A DNA stretch of 64,000 bases from Cenococcum geophilum 1.58. Taxonomy: Eukaryota; Ascomycota; Dothideomycetes; Gloniales; Gloniaceae. Numbering within the stretch: the stretch's first letter is position 1; each line of letters begins with the position of its first letter. The stretch is from positions 862,195 to 926,194 of the forward strand of contig KV748180.1 in the NCBI GenBank assembly GCA_001692895.1. The letters are read 5' to 3'. Positions 49,080 to 58,656 of this stretch are shown here, in pieces. The translations under genes were made by a program, and so were the position numbers. The notes beneath the pieces were generated by a model, which was given only the letters and a program-made list of their open reading frames with translations, made no database searches and had not been told where the DNA came from.

Positions 49080-49490
49080 GACTCCAAATCTGCATATGGC
49101 GTACACCAAGCAATTTCGTAAGCTTTCGAGACAAATCTGACTTGGGTAAAGTCATTGAGGAACACCTGGTGGGTTCATGCATTTGCCGGGTCAAAATCCA
49201 GATAGGATCAGGTTCAAGTAGACATCCAAGAGGGTATATCAAGATCTAACTACTGGCGGGTAGGCCATTAACTTCGGCCTCAAAGGAGTATACCAAGACG
49301 CTCAAGCCCGCTATGAAGAGATAATCTCTTCATTGGTCTCTTTACGGCCCTGATAAGGCTCGCTGTAAATCACGAGGATATTGTATATAACCAACACCTT
49401 ACCTACCAAACTAAGGTCGTGATATCATCGCTCTTACTTTTACTCCCGCTGTAACCACTCCACTCATGACACCAAGACAACACCCAAGCC
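49080..49490. other. Intergenic between MTG1 and MED20 (tail to tail)
   Basis: Both genes end into this stretch, so it should contain both 3' UTRs and polyadenylation sites. No gene seen. Confidence 0.5.
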
Positions 49491-50405
49491 TCAAGCCCGC
49501 AGCCTTAAAACTTCACACCACATTCTCACCTCCGCCCACCTCGCCTGCTCTTCCTCAGCACCCGCATAATTACTCATAACCTCCTTCACGCCCTCCTTCC
49601 CCCCCTCAACCCCCAAATCCTTCCACAGTCCCCTAATCGTCTCCCGCGCCTCCCTCATCGCCTCCACACCCACCCCCTTCTCCCCTCCATCTCCATCTCC
49701 GTCCCCCTCACCCATAACAACGTCCCCCTCGACCGCCACCTCCGCATCCTCCTCCTCCCCCTCCTCACCCCCCAGCAGCTCCGTCTCAATACATACGACG
49801 ACGCCCTGCGCAACATGCTGCCCGCCGCTGCTGGGCCGCGGCATGCGCACCTCGCCAGCCCGCACGATGCACTCGCCGACCTGGAACGCCGCGCCGTCGC
49901 GCACGCTGTGCGTCTGGCGGTGCGTCCACAGCGCAGACTGCTTGCTCGTCAGCAGCGCCACGAAGGGCTCGGCCTGCGCGGCTGGGATGGCGACCACGGG
50001 GCCTGGGGTGGCGCCTCCACTAGCACCAGCGCCAGAAGCAGCACCAGAACCGGAACCAGTACCGGAACCAGCACTAGCACCGGAAGTGGCAGCGTCGGTA
50101 GTTGTGCTGGCCGGGATGTACAGGTATGTTTTGCCCGGGTGGTGTGACAAGCTGAGAATGTGTTGGTGGGGCAGCAGCTTGGGGTCTGTCGAGGCTGCGG
50201 CGACGGGTTGCGGCGGTGGCGGGGCGCGCAGGAGGCGGTGTTCGAGGGACCAGCGGGGGAGAGGGCTTGCGGAGGGCTTTTTGAGGAGGGAGGAAGTCAG
50301 GTTTGGGAGCGTGGCCGGCGTGTGGTCGGCCAGGAAGTAGAGGCTGGGGTGGGTTAGCCTTGCGGGCAGAGAGCGGAGGAAGAGGACTCACCCGGCGACT
50401 TTCAT
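49491..50405 (-). CDS. MED20: Mediator complex subunit 20 (MED20/Srb2)
   Basis: Two exons on the minus strand, 50405-50392 (14 nt) and 50343-49491, give 288 residues. The 48-bp intron starts GTGAGT, has GCTAAC near its end and finishes CCCCAG. Joining gives MKVAGLYFLADH, the usual fungal MED20 start. The next blocks are family-like: PRWSLEHRLLR, then ILSLSHHPGKTYLYI. A Gly/Ser/Ala low-complexity loop follows (about residues 103-120), then the core with QSALWTHRQTH and GGQHVAQGVVVCIE, an acidic Glu/Gly/Asp insert, and a helical end (REARETIRGLWKDLGV.., EEQARWAEVRMWCEVLR). MED20 is part of the Mediator head module that links activators to RNA polymerase II. The low-complexity loops are longer than in yeast but common in filamentous fungi. 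The open frame alone begins only at about codon 70, so the spliced start matters. Confidence 0.88.
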
Positions 50406-50460
50406 TGTGTGAGGTGGTGTGGTGGGTGGGATTGGAGGTGTGGTGGTCCGCTAGGCTTGG

Positions 50461-50736
50461 ATGACACGGTTTGGGGGGTCCGGTCAAGGGAGGAGCGGAG
50501 ATGAGTGTATTAAATTGAGGTGGAAAGAGTGGTATAACATCAATTCCGCAACTGAAAAGCAAGCGAATGCATTCATAGCTGACCTTTTCCCTCAAATCAG
50601 TCTCATGGCTAGAGAGGAATCTCTGCAGGAAACTTCACCGGATACTGGAGATGTTGATGGTGAAGGTCTTGATACAGTTGCTAGTGATATCGGCTTCTTC
50701 TCGCAGGGTCGGGGCGCCAAGCCTAAAACAGTCTAG
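50461..50736 (+). pseudogene. Possible truncated gene or chance ORF at a TE border
   Basis: A 91-codon ORF divergent from MED20 ends where RIP-mutated Gypsy DNA begins (about 50740). Its second half (about 50560-50736) has balanced codon use and an acidic, Ser/Thr-rich sequence ending QGRGAKPKTV, without a known domain. It might be a gene cut by the retroelement or a chance frame over the MED20 promoter. Confidence 0.25.
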
Positions 50737-50739
50737 TAT

Positions 50740-53160
50740 AGGCGAGGCCTCGGCGCCTTAGAATTAGGTAACTTCACTAATTATTTTATATATAATTAAT
50801 ATAATACCGTAAGTACTATTCTAACGTTTAGTTTAGTCTATTTAACTAGGCCGCCACTAATCATACACCCTCTAAATGATACACGTACACCCCCTACCTC
50901 ATATAGTTTGGATGCTTCCTTATTAAGTTAGAACATCACGTGCGTTTGACATGTTTGCGCCTGCATCGCGAAAATCAAAAGTGCGACCGCGATACCACGA
51001 TTAAGTCTTAATTTTAGTTATAGTACAAGTAGCAGAGTCTAAATTAGATTACGCAGTGCTATGTGAGGCGTTACGCGAATTAATTTAGGTGCTGCTACCT
51101 CTGTTTAATGTCTGTAAGCTGCCTCCGCGCCCACACCCGCGCCTCCACCCGCGCTCGCGCGTGCGCCCGGTAGGAGTCTAGCCAGTATTTCACTCAAATA
51201 CTAAGGGCTCTCTACGAGTAAATCCGTCGACACGATTAATAATTATAGAGCTAGTTATAGAGCCAATTGACCGACCGCGGCGACGCTCTATAATTGTAGG
51301 CTCTTAGGTGTGAAGTTAAGGTATTAATTTGGATGGGCGCGCACTTTGATTTTCGCGATACAGGCACGCACAAGTTAAACGCACGTGATATTCTAACTTA
51401 ATAAGGAAGCGTCCAAACCAAATGAGGTAGGGGGTGTATGCGTATCAATTGGGGGGTGTACGTATATCATTTAGGGGGTGTATGATTAGTGGCGGCCTTT
51501 AACTATCCATTTATAGATAATATATAGTGGAAGTTACTACCTAAACCCCTTATTCCGCTAAAAATACTTCCTAAAATACTACTATAAATCTTAAGTCTCT
51601 ATCCAATATAATCTTTATTAGTACTCTATATCTTATAAATACTTCTTTAATATAGATTCTAGCTATATCTTCTACTAAGATTTCTTCTATATATACTATA
51701 AAGTAGCCCTACTTAGTTAACTTATCTACTATTACTAGGATTACGTTATACTCCCATCCGGTAATAGAATCTTTTAACTTTAATAACTTTATAATAAAGT
51801 CTTATAATATTGTTTTCTATAGTCTCTTTAGTATTTTAATAGGTTATAGCCCTCTGTATAACTTATACCTTATTAGTTTATTCCTTTAATAATTTAGATA
51901 TTTCTTTATAACTTATCTTACTAGTCCTTAGATTTTTTAAATAATATACCCCTCTTAAAGACTTAATATTAAGCCTATAGCCCTATTATACCTTTATATT
52001 ATTCCTTTATGGAATTCTTTAACAAATTCTTTCGCTATACTTCTTAGGATATATGTAGCTTCTTAGTGCTTATATTATTCTATATTTAGATCTTTTAGCT
52101 ATGCCTCTAAAATCTATTATACCTAAAAGCTCTCTAGTGTCTTATAGACTCGTTCTAGTTCTTCTTCCTAAGTTACTATTAATTTAGGGTAATTATATCT
52201 AATTCTTCTATCTTTATCCTTTTGTAATATAGCTCTTAATAGCCTTTCTTTATTTTATAGTTCTGCCTTCCTACTAAGTATATCTACGCTTACGTTTTTA
52301 GTACCCTTAGTATACTAAATCTCGAAATAATATTCTATAAGTATTTCTACTTATTTAATTTATCTTTAGTTAAGTTCCTTTATTATTAGGAACCCTATTA
52401 GGTCTTATAATCTATTTTAACTATAAATAGTTTTCCTATACCTTATAAAAATGCCCTTTATTCCTTAAGTACTATAACTATACCTAGTAACTCTTTATTA
52501 TAGGATATTATAGTTCAGTTCCGGTAGTATTACCTTCTGGCTATAATATACTATTAGGTACTATATATCCTAATACTTCTATAATAGTATACTCCTAATA
52601 TAAAGTATAATACGTCCGTCTTAACCACTATCTCTAGTACTAGTTAGTAGATTTTAAGGATTAGATCTTAGGTAAATAACTCCTTAAGTTCCTAGAATAG
52701 GTTCTTCTTATTACTCTATACCTACAGTTACTCCTTTTTTATTAATTAAGTAAATAGCTTAATGTTTTTTTGGACTGCTATGTAGTAGACTTCCTATAGT
52801 AATTATAAAACCCTAGAAACAATCTTAACTATATAACATTCTCTAGTTTTTACTAACTTACTATAGCTTTAACATTATTTTAGGTCTATACTAATATGTC
52901 CTAGTTTAATAACAAATTTGATAAAATTAGTCTTCTTTATACTACTAGCATCTATTCCTCTTATAGTCTCTTTAAGACCTATTTAATATATTTTCTATAT
53001 TCTTCTTAACTTATAGAGTTGATAATAATAATATTAAGATATACGATAATAAATCTATCTAGGTGTTCTTCTAATATACTATTAATTTACTTTTAGAACG
53101 TTGCTAGTACGTTTATAAGCCCGAATTATATAACTAATAGTTTATATAGTATAAGGTAAG
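50740..53160 (-). mobile_element. Gypsy relic of the C family (minus strand)
   Basis: Read on the minus strand, it has RT (about 53160-52900), RNase H (about 52700-52300) and integrase (about 52150-50760). Its integrase matches element C closely (KLxRGLxPIKIL, DFIxKLLKLKDSITG, YFIVYIEEIL, DRDLRFIVVF). The integrase is interrupted by the inverted-repeat element 50849-51497. It is truncated at both ends and RIP-mutated. Confidence 0.8.
50849..51497. mobile_element. 649-bp non-autonomous TIR DNA transposon (MITE-like)
   Basis: The termini are perfect inverted repeats for the first 19 bp (GGCCGCCACTAATCATACA) and stay similar for about 140-160 bp. An exact 8-bp target duplication TTTAACTA flanks it (50841-50848, 51498-51505). 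Eight-bp duplications with long inverted repeats suggest MULE or hAT affinity. The right arm has three TGATAYRYRTACACCCCC-like subunits and the left arm two. CA and TG are common, so it escaped RIP. No transposase frame exists. Confidence 0.88.
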
Positions 53161-53370
53161 GATATAGATAGGGAGTCCAATTAATAGAACAATAGGGTAT
53201 ATTTTATAGATAGACAAATCTTTAAGGGAAAAGGAGGAGTCTATATGCGAGGTAAGGAAGGGCTTTCTCTAGGTATACATAGCGTACGTACCTTATAGGC
53301 AAGTCGCCTGCGGGTCGCCTATACCTTGCAGCTATATAGCTATCTACTTAGGTTTTATCTAATAATACCC
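53155..53370 (-). repeat. LTR-like block with polypurine tract (minus)
   Basis: On the minus strand, TTTAAAGGGGGGGG ends directly before TATTATTAGATAAAACC at about 53370, as at a 3' LTR start. The left end near 53155 is uncertain and no partner LTR was found. Confidence 0.45.
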
Positions 53371-53429
53371 CCCCCTTTAAAAAGGAATGTGTAAGGGATC
53401 TTTTGGCGGCTGCTAAGGCCAGCCCTCAG

Positions 53430-53640
53430 CTAGGCCTTAGCACCTCCTTATAAGCTCCCTTAAGCTTATAGCCCTCTTGCCCTCCTTATCGGTTCGTCTC
53501 TGTACTTAGGCTATTGCCTACCCTCATTACCATATCGGCCTTTTCTATTGACTCTCCTTATAACTTATGCTCGGCTTACCTACTTCCTACCGTATACCCT
53601 AGCAATGTGCCTTACAGAATATCCCCAATCCTTTCTATAC
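53430..53640. repeat. Inverted homologue of 46180-46400, less mutated copy
   Basis: It aligns with the reverse complement of 46180-46400 but keeps many CA and TG dinucleotides (TTGCC, CATTACCATAT). Confidence 0.65.
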
Positions 53641-53724
53641 TTGGGCCTTAATAAAACCCTATAAAACACCTTAATAAGGAAAAAATTAAAAGGGAAAGAT
53701 GGGTATATATATATACTCTGCCGG

Positions 53725-53973
53725 TAGGTTATAAGTTATTTATATATAGCTAGACGCATAGGCGGTAAGGCAGTATACCTATTAAATCTGCCGCTAACCC
53801 TATACTTTAGCCTTACAGCATACTGGCGTAGCGCGTATATACTTTATATATAGGTTATAGATTACTTATATATAGCTAGGCTTATAGACAGTAAGACAGT
53901 ATACCCTTGAAATTCGCCGCTAATCCTATACGTTAGCCTTATATTATCTACGTAGTATATATATAGAATAGTA
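53725..53973. repeat. 126-bp tandem pair
   Basis: TAGGTTATAAGTTATTTATA at 53725 and TAGGTTATAGATTACTTATA at 53851 begin two similar units that share CCGCTAA.CCTATAC.TTAGCC. Confidence 0.75.
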
Positions 53974-54139
53974 TATAAGTTGTCGATATAGGTTACTACT
54001 AGTAGGTTATTAGTAGGTTATAAACCTTAGTTAAAGGACACTAGTTATAAATGGACATATAATAATATATAAGTCGTTAGTATGGGTTATTACTAGTAAG
54101 TTACTAGTAGGTTATAGACCCTAGTTAAAGGACTCTAGT
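53974..54139. repeat. 94-bp tandem pair
   Basis: Units begin at 53974 and 54068 and share ACTAGTAGGTTAT and CTTAGTTAAAGGACACTAGTTA with small changes. Confidence 0.75.
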
Positions 54140-54364
54140 TATTAGCGACTTAGTTAATTAAGGCACTAGTACGGCAATATAACGCGCGCAAGCCTATATA
54201 ATTGGTTGTCTATAGATAAGGATCTAAAGCTAAGAAAGGGAAAGGAAAAGAAGAAGAGCAGCGCCGTTTAAAGTAGTGTTCTTTTATACGGTCCTTTAGT
54301 TACGTAACCGCATCTCTCTACTAAGTTTTGCCAAGTTTTACCAAATTCTACTAGTACTATAACA
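54140..54364 (-). repeat. LTR of the Gypsy F family (solo or truncated)
   Basis: It matches the F LTR from TATTAGCGACTTAG to ACTATAACA (225 bp). The flanking five bases differ (CTAGT versus CTTAA), so no target duplication supports a clean solo LTR. Orientation is inferred from F. Confidence 0.7.
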
Positions 54365-55120
54365 CTTAACATACTTATAATAATTCTCTTTACTATTTAA
54401 GTATATAATAATATTATCTAGGTAAGCTATAACGAACTTATTATAGTATTCTGCTAATATATTAATCCGCTTTTAAAACGTCGCTAGTATATTTATAAAT
54501 CGGAACTATATTACTAATGGTTTATATAGTCCTTCTTTAGTCCTAAATACCCCTTTTTATTTATTACTTTCCTTAATCCTAACCTAATAGCATCCCTATT
54601 TTAGATCTATCTCTATAAAGATTTATATGTTATCTATTTACCTTAGATCTTACTAATTAAGGGTAATGAATACTTATTCTTCTTCGTAATACTATTTAGC
54701 TACTAATAATTAATAATTAACTATTCTTATAGAGGATATAATAAACTTAGTTAAGCTTTATATTATAGGAGATAGTTAGTAAGATTATATCTAACCGTAG
54801 ATTTAGGTGCTCTATAGGCGCTAAAGGCCTTATAAATTAACGGCTTAATTGTGAGGTGATAAGCTCCGCACCACTCAGCCACACAAACCTACAAAAGGTA
54901 AGCAAGTGACTGGCTTGATGCCAGACACGGCTGTGCGGAACAATACATATAGGCGAGGTGACTTCGTCACCTGACATTAATGCTAGAAAAAAGATCTTAT
55001 ATAATATTTTATATAGTAGTCTCGGCTTTATAAGAGGGCAAAGATTAATTTATATAATATACTAAGGCCTTTTAATTTTAGTGTAATTTACTATAAAAAT
55101 TAAAATAGTAGGTATTTATA
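54365..55120 (-). mobile_element. Gypsy RT fragment (minus strand)
   Basis: Minus-strand reading gives the RT palm blocks (TKIDLKxxY..IRIKE, YKPLVI..xFxxxNxxATFxKxIN, YLDNIIIY) between about 54800 and 54380. A short stretch (54468-54532) parallels 53091-53151 of the other relic, so the two are separate copies. It is split by the 127-bp mini-LTR and ends before the gasdermin-like gene. Confidence 0.7.
54850..54976. mobile_element. 127-bp mini-LTR insertion without RIP
   Basis: TGTGAGGTGA at one end and TCACCTGACA at the other are inverted. A perfect TTAAT duplication flanks it (54845-54849, 54977-54981). CA and TG are common, unlike the DNA around it. AGGTGACTTCGTCACCT near its right end is a hairpin. 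The size and TG..CA ends with a 5-bp duplication fit a solo LTR of a very small (SMART-like) retrotransposon. Confidence 0.82.
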
Positions 55121-55368
55121 TAGCTTGCTTCGTGGGGTGGCTTGCTTCCTGCTACGTTATGCCCGCACGTGCGCGTAGTGCACGTACCAACGGTCCACTG
55201 GGGGTCTGATTTATGTGATAAGGTTTTTTGCGACTTGCTGACACATCGAATCTCAAATGTGGGTAATCTCTGGATGGAAATGCGGGCGAAACAGTGGAGC
55301 TCTTGGAGATATTTCTCTTTCTCCTACGTTCACTAAGACGATTTTCTCCGTAAAAGAAAGAGCCCGCG

Positions 55369-56220
55369 ATGCCACGAACCGAAAAGCCAACATGGTTTCT
55401 GCTCAAGAGCACTGACTACCAGCCTGGGGGTTATCTAACCTTGGGTCGCATCCTGAAGTCCTACGACCCAGGCGACATCCTCAATCCAGGCCTCCTCCCC
55501 AAAGTCGCATCGAAAATAGACTCTGTCCCAAAAAAAGTAGTTACTGAGGCATTCGTCTCTGGCCAGAGTGTCATGGTAGGACTATTCGTAAAATTCTTGG
55601 AAGTTACCGGACTCGGCGGCGAGGCAGGCTTCGGCTTCGGCAAGAGCGACGCCGTTAAATACAATATCGAGAAGCTCGAGACCCACCACTTTATTCCAGA
55701 GGCCGACTTTGTGAAGGAGTGCTTGAAATCTCCAGATGTGCAGGATTACATCACTGGTGGTTGGATCAAGAAAAACATCTACATGATATCAGGCGTCAAG
55801 ATCGCGATTGGAGCGCAGATGGAAAGAATTGACTCGAGTCAACAGGATGTACACCTTCGTGGAGGAGTTAATACAAGTGCGACTTGTGTACCAATTGATT
55901 TAGGGTTGGCCGGTACAGCCTCATCGTCGAGCCAGCAGATCAGGTCGTTCAGAGATTCGGCCGGCTTCGTATATGCGTTCCGCCTAAGACAGGTTTACTA
56001 TAGCAAGGACAAGGTCAGAACTGAGCCTGTTGCAGGACAATTCTACAATGTGCATGGTTCAGAACAGGACCTTGATGATGATGACGACGACGAGCCGGAA
56101 GAGGTGGCTGCATTTTGGGGGTTGGGGGAAGGAGATGTCAATATAGAGCTCGAGTTTGGTTTGCAACCTTCTGAAACAGTTAGAGATGGTAATGAGGAAT
56201 GTAATTACGTTATTGTATGA
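55369..56220 (+). CDS. Gasdermin-like cell-death protein (RCD-1 / HET-Q1-like)
   Basis: A single exon of 283 residues with no signal peptide and no clear transmembrane helix. Recognised features are an N-terminal WFLLKS..YQPGGYLTLGRIL (9-29), the middle FLEVTGLGGEAGFGFGKS with LETHHFIP (77-110), YMISGVKIAIGA (138-149) and GFVYAFRLRQVYY (199-211). This layout recalls the fungal gasdermin family, whose N-terminal part forms membrane pores and kills the cell once a short C-terminal part is cleaved off. Residues 231-283 form an acidic tail, with a D/E run at 234-245, that could be the inhibitory part. The neighbour, convergent and 146 bp away, is a subtilisin-like protease gene, the known genomic partner. 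The assignment rests on pattern recognition; the gene is intact and not RIP-mutated. It starts about 250 bp from retroelement DNA. Confidence 0.68.
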   Translation: MPRTEKPTWFLLKSTDYQPGGYLTLGRILKSYDPGDILNPGLLPKVASKIDSVPKKVVTEAFVSGQSVMVGLFVKFLEVTGLGGEAGFGFGKSDAVKYNIEKLETHHFIPEADFVKECLKSPDVQDYITGGWIKKNIYMISGVKIAIGAQMERIDSSQQDVHLRGGVNTSATCVPIDLGLAGTASSSSQQIRSFRDSAGFVYAFRLRQVYYSKDKVRTEPVAGQFYNVHGSEQDLDDDDDDEPEEVAAFWGLGEGDVNIELEFGLQPSETVRDGNEECNYVIV

Positions 56221-56366
56221 GGACTCGGACAAAGGATTGAGGCATTCTGGATATGCTAATAGAGAGCAATCTTCTGGGACATTTTCCCGAGAAAATTGGA
56301 TATACTAATTGAGATTTACCACGAATCCGCGCACATCACTCACAAGATTTAGAGACCGAACTTCAC
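56221..56366. other. 146-bp convergent spacer of the gasdermin/protease pair
   Basis: Both stop codons face this spacer. It contains two similar short blocks (GGATATGCTAAT near 56250 and GGATATACTAAT near 56299). Confidence 0.55.
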
Positions 56367-58656
56367 CTAGAATACCTTCTCGATTGCAGCCTTGATGAAA
56401 GACTTAACATCTTGATATTCCTTGCGTGTGCCTAAAAACTCCCAAGGTGTCAACACCTTGTCACCGTGCCCTTCGCCTCCCATATCCTTGAATACTTGCA
56501 CCATTACATCTCCTCGCTTCAACGACCTAATGTATTCTTCTGAGAGCGCTGGTATTCCAGGAGGTGGGCTTTGTCTTGCAAACTGAAGAATGAGTGCAGC
56601 AATAGCAGCTGCAATAGGGGTGGCAGTTGACGTCCCGTTTCTGCGTTGCGTAATTCCTTGACATAGGCTGGCCGGGACTGCTGATTCCACCCCTTCCCCC
56701 AACGTGGCAATGTATGTGTGGCCTGTAGCTTTATGGGGATTGAATTTTGACCAGGTCCCGCTTCCATCGGTCGAGAAGATTGAGATAACTTGACTCCAAA
56801 GTGCGGGCGCTGCTACGGAAGTTGTATTAGAACGGGCATCATTTGAAGCAGCCGCAAACATCAGGGTCTTCTCAATTGCTGCACGGTTGACAGCGTCGAA
56901 AACTTCCTCATGGCCAGGGACGCGCCCTTTCCAACCGAAGGACATAGTAATGATGTCTACATTCCATTGAGTAACGGCGTGATCGATAGCCTTTCCTTCT
57001 GTTATCATTATACCTCAGCAAGGGTCAAATAAAACATACCTTGGCCACGTGAGATGGAAAATTGGGACCAGGTCTATCACCGATACTTACCTTCTCCACG
57101 TAGATATCTGCGCTTGGAGCATATCGAAGCAGCAACCAGGTAGAATGGGTCCCATGGCCGGATCTATCTATCTTCGATCGTCCTTCTGCTCCCTCTCTTC
57201 CCTTAGTCCAATCAGCCCAGCCTTTGATCCGGTGTCTCTCTGTTTGGATTAGAGGATGCTCATAATCCACGCCCGTGTCGATAATCGCAATCTTAACAGG
57301 ATCACCGTTGTGTTTGGCAGGCGCACGTTGCAGCATGTAGTGAACATCAGTCAGTTTTTTGAACCATGCTTCAGCGCTTCGACGTCTGTTCTGCAAGTAA
57401 GTTTCGACATGGTACCGGAGGAGATGAGGGGTGGCATAGTCTTACAGGTCAGGGTGGTAAGCATTCGTATCATCCGAGTCATACAACTGAAAGCGCCCAT
57501 ATTTTATGTTCTCTCCATCAGATGAAGATTCCTCAAGGGGCTCTGAGTCTTTTGGTCTTGACGAAAGGTCTGAAACTAGAGAAACTGGTTGCGATGGATC
57601 GCCTTTGCTGACAGTTGAGAATGCTGCCACACTCTGGCCTTTTGGCGTCGCAGCAGGAGCATTCGTTATGGTCATTTGATCTTGAAGCTTTGAGTTGGCA
57701 ATATGCTCTAGTAATATATCTCGTACTTCTGTGCTCGGCTTTTCGGTTGCGTATGTTAGGGCTGTGTATCCATTTTTTGTCTTTGCCTGAATGTCAGCCC
57801 CCCGATCGAGCAGCATCTTGACCACCTCAACTCGCTCTTGGATCACTGCGCGGATTAGGGCTGTTGATCCACTGTTTATGGACTTTGCCTCAATATCAGC
57901 GCGATTATCAAGCAGCACTTCCATCGCGGCTTTCTGCCCCGCATCAGCTGCTACTATGAGGGCTATAGGCCCATTCTTAGCCTCAATAGCAGCTCCGTTG
58001 TTCAATAGGGCCTTTACTACCGCTATATGGCCTTCGGAAGCTGCCATTGAAAGAGCCGTGAATCCCCTGTTGGTCTTTGCCTCGATATCGGATCCATGTG
58101 CGAGGAGTAACTTCACCACAGCCTCCTGGCCCATCTGAGCAGCGAGCATTAGGGCCGTGGACCCATCAGTCCTCCTTGCCTTCACATCAGCATCCCACAG
58201 AAGTAGCAGCTTCACCACGGCCAACCTCCCGAGCTGGGATGCAAGTATGAGAGGCGTAGATTTGCTATTGTTAGTCTTTGCTTCGACGTCGGCATTTCGA
58301 TCAAGCAATAATTTCACTATCGCTCTGTGCCCATCGTTAGCTGCACGTAGCAAGGCAGTGAGTCCACTTCCCTTGAGATTCGCCTCAATATTGGCGCCTC
58401 GGTCGAGGAGTAGCCTCACGATCGTTTCGTAACCCCTAGCGGCCGCATGGTATAGCGCCGTCCCTTCGTTGCCGTCCTCTGCATTAACATGGACTCCCTT
58501 ATCTAGCAGCAGCCGTACTTTTATTTCGTCCCCATTTGTAGCCGCCCATATCAATTCTGCCTTGTCTTGATCGGTAGTGCACTGGCTTGAGGTCGCAGAT
58601 CTGGCACTGGATGGTTCGGGGCTAGCCGTGCTAGCGACTGTAGTTCTCGCGGACAT
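56367..58656 (-). CDS. Ankyrin-repeat subtilisin-like serine protease (S8), partner of the gasdermin-like gene
   Basis: Three exons on the minus strand, 58656-57446, 57385-57040 and 56990-56367, give 726 residues. The introns are 60 bp (GTAAGA..AACAG) and 49 bp (GTATGT..GAAAG); both phases fit and the domain reads without breaks. Residues 34-320 are about nine ankyrin repeats (TALxxAAxxGxxxVVKLLLxxGADIEAK). Residues 321-403 are a polar Ser/Pro/Glu linker. The peptidase S8 domain (about 430-660) has Asp440 in IAIIDTGVD, His481 in SGHGTH, the oxyanion Asn569 in AAASND and Ser640 in NGTSTATP, so all catalytic residues are present. There is no signal peptide, so it is likely cytosolic. Subtilisins of this type beside fungal gasdermins cleave and activate them; the ankyrin array could sense a trigger. 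It has no prodomain of the secreted type. Confidence 0.86.

Noticed and set aside
50074-50595. 173-codon minus-strand ORF over the MED20 start
   Set aside because: Shadow frame; the spliced MED20 frame explains the region and gives the family N-terminus.
53974-54364. Clean solo LTR of the F family with target duplication
   Set aside because: The LTR match is real, but the flanking five bases differ, so only an LTR relic is claimed.
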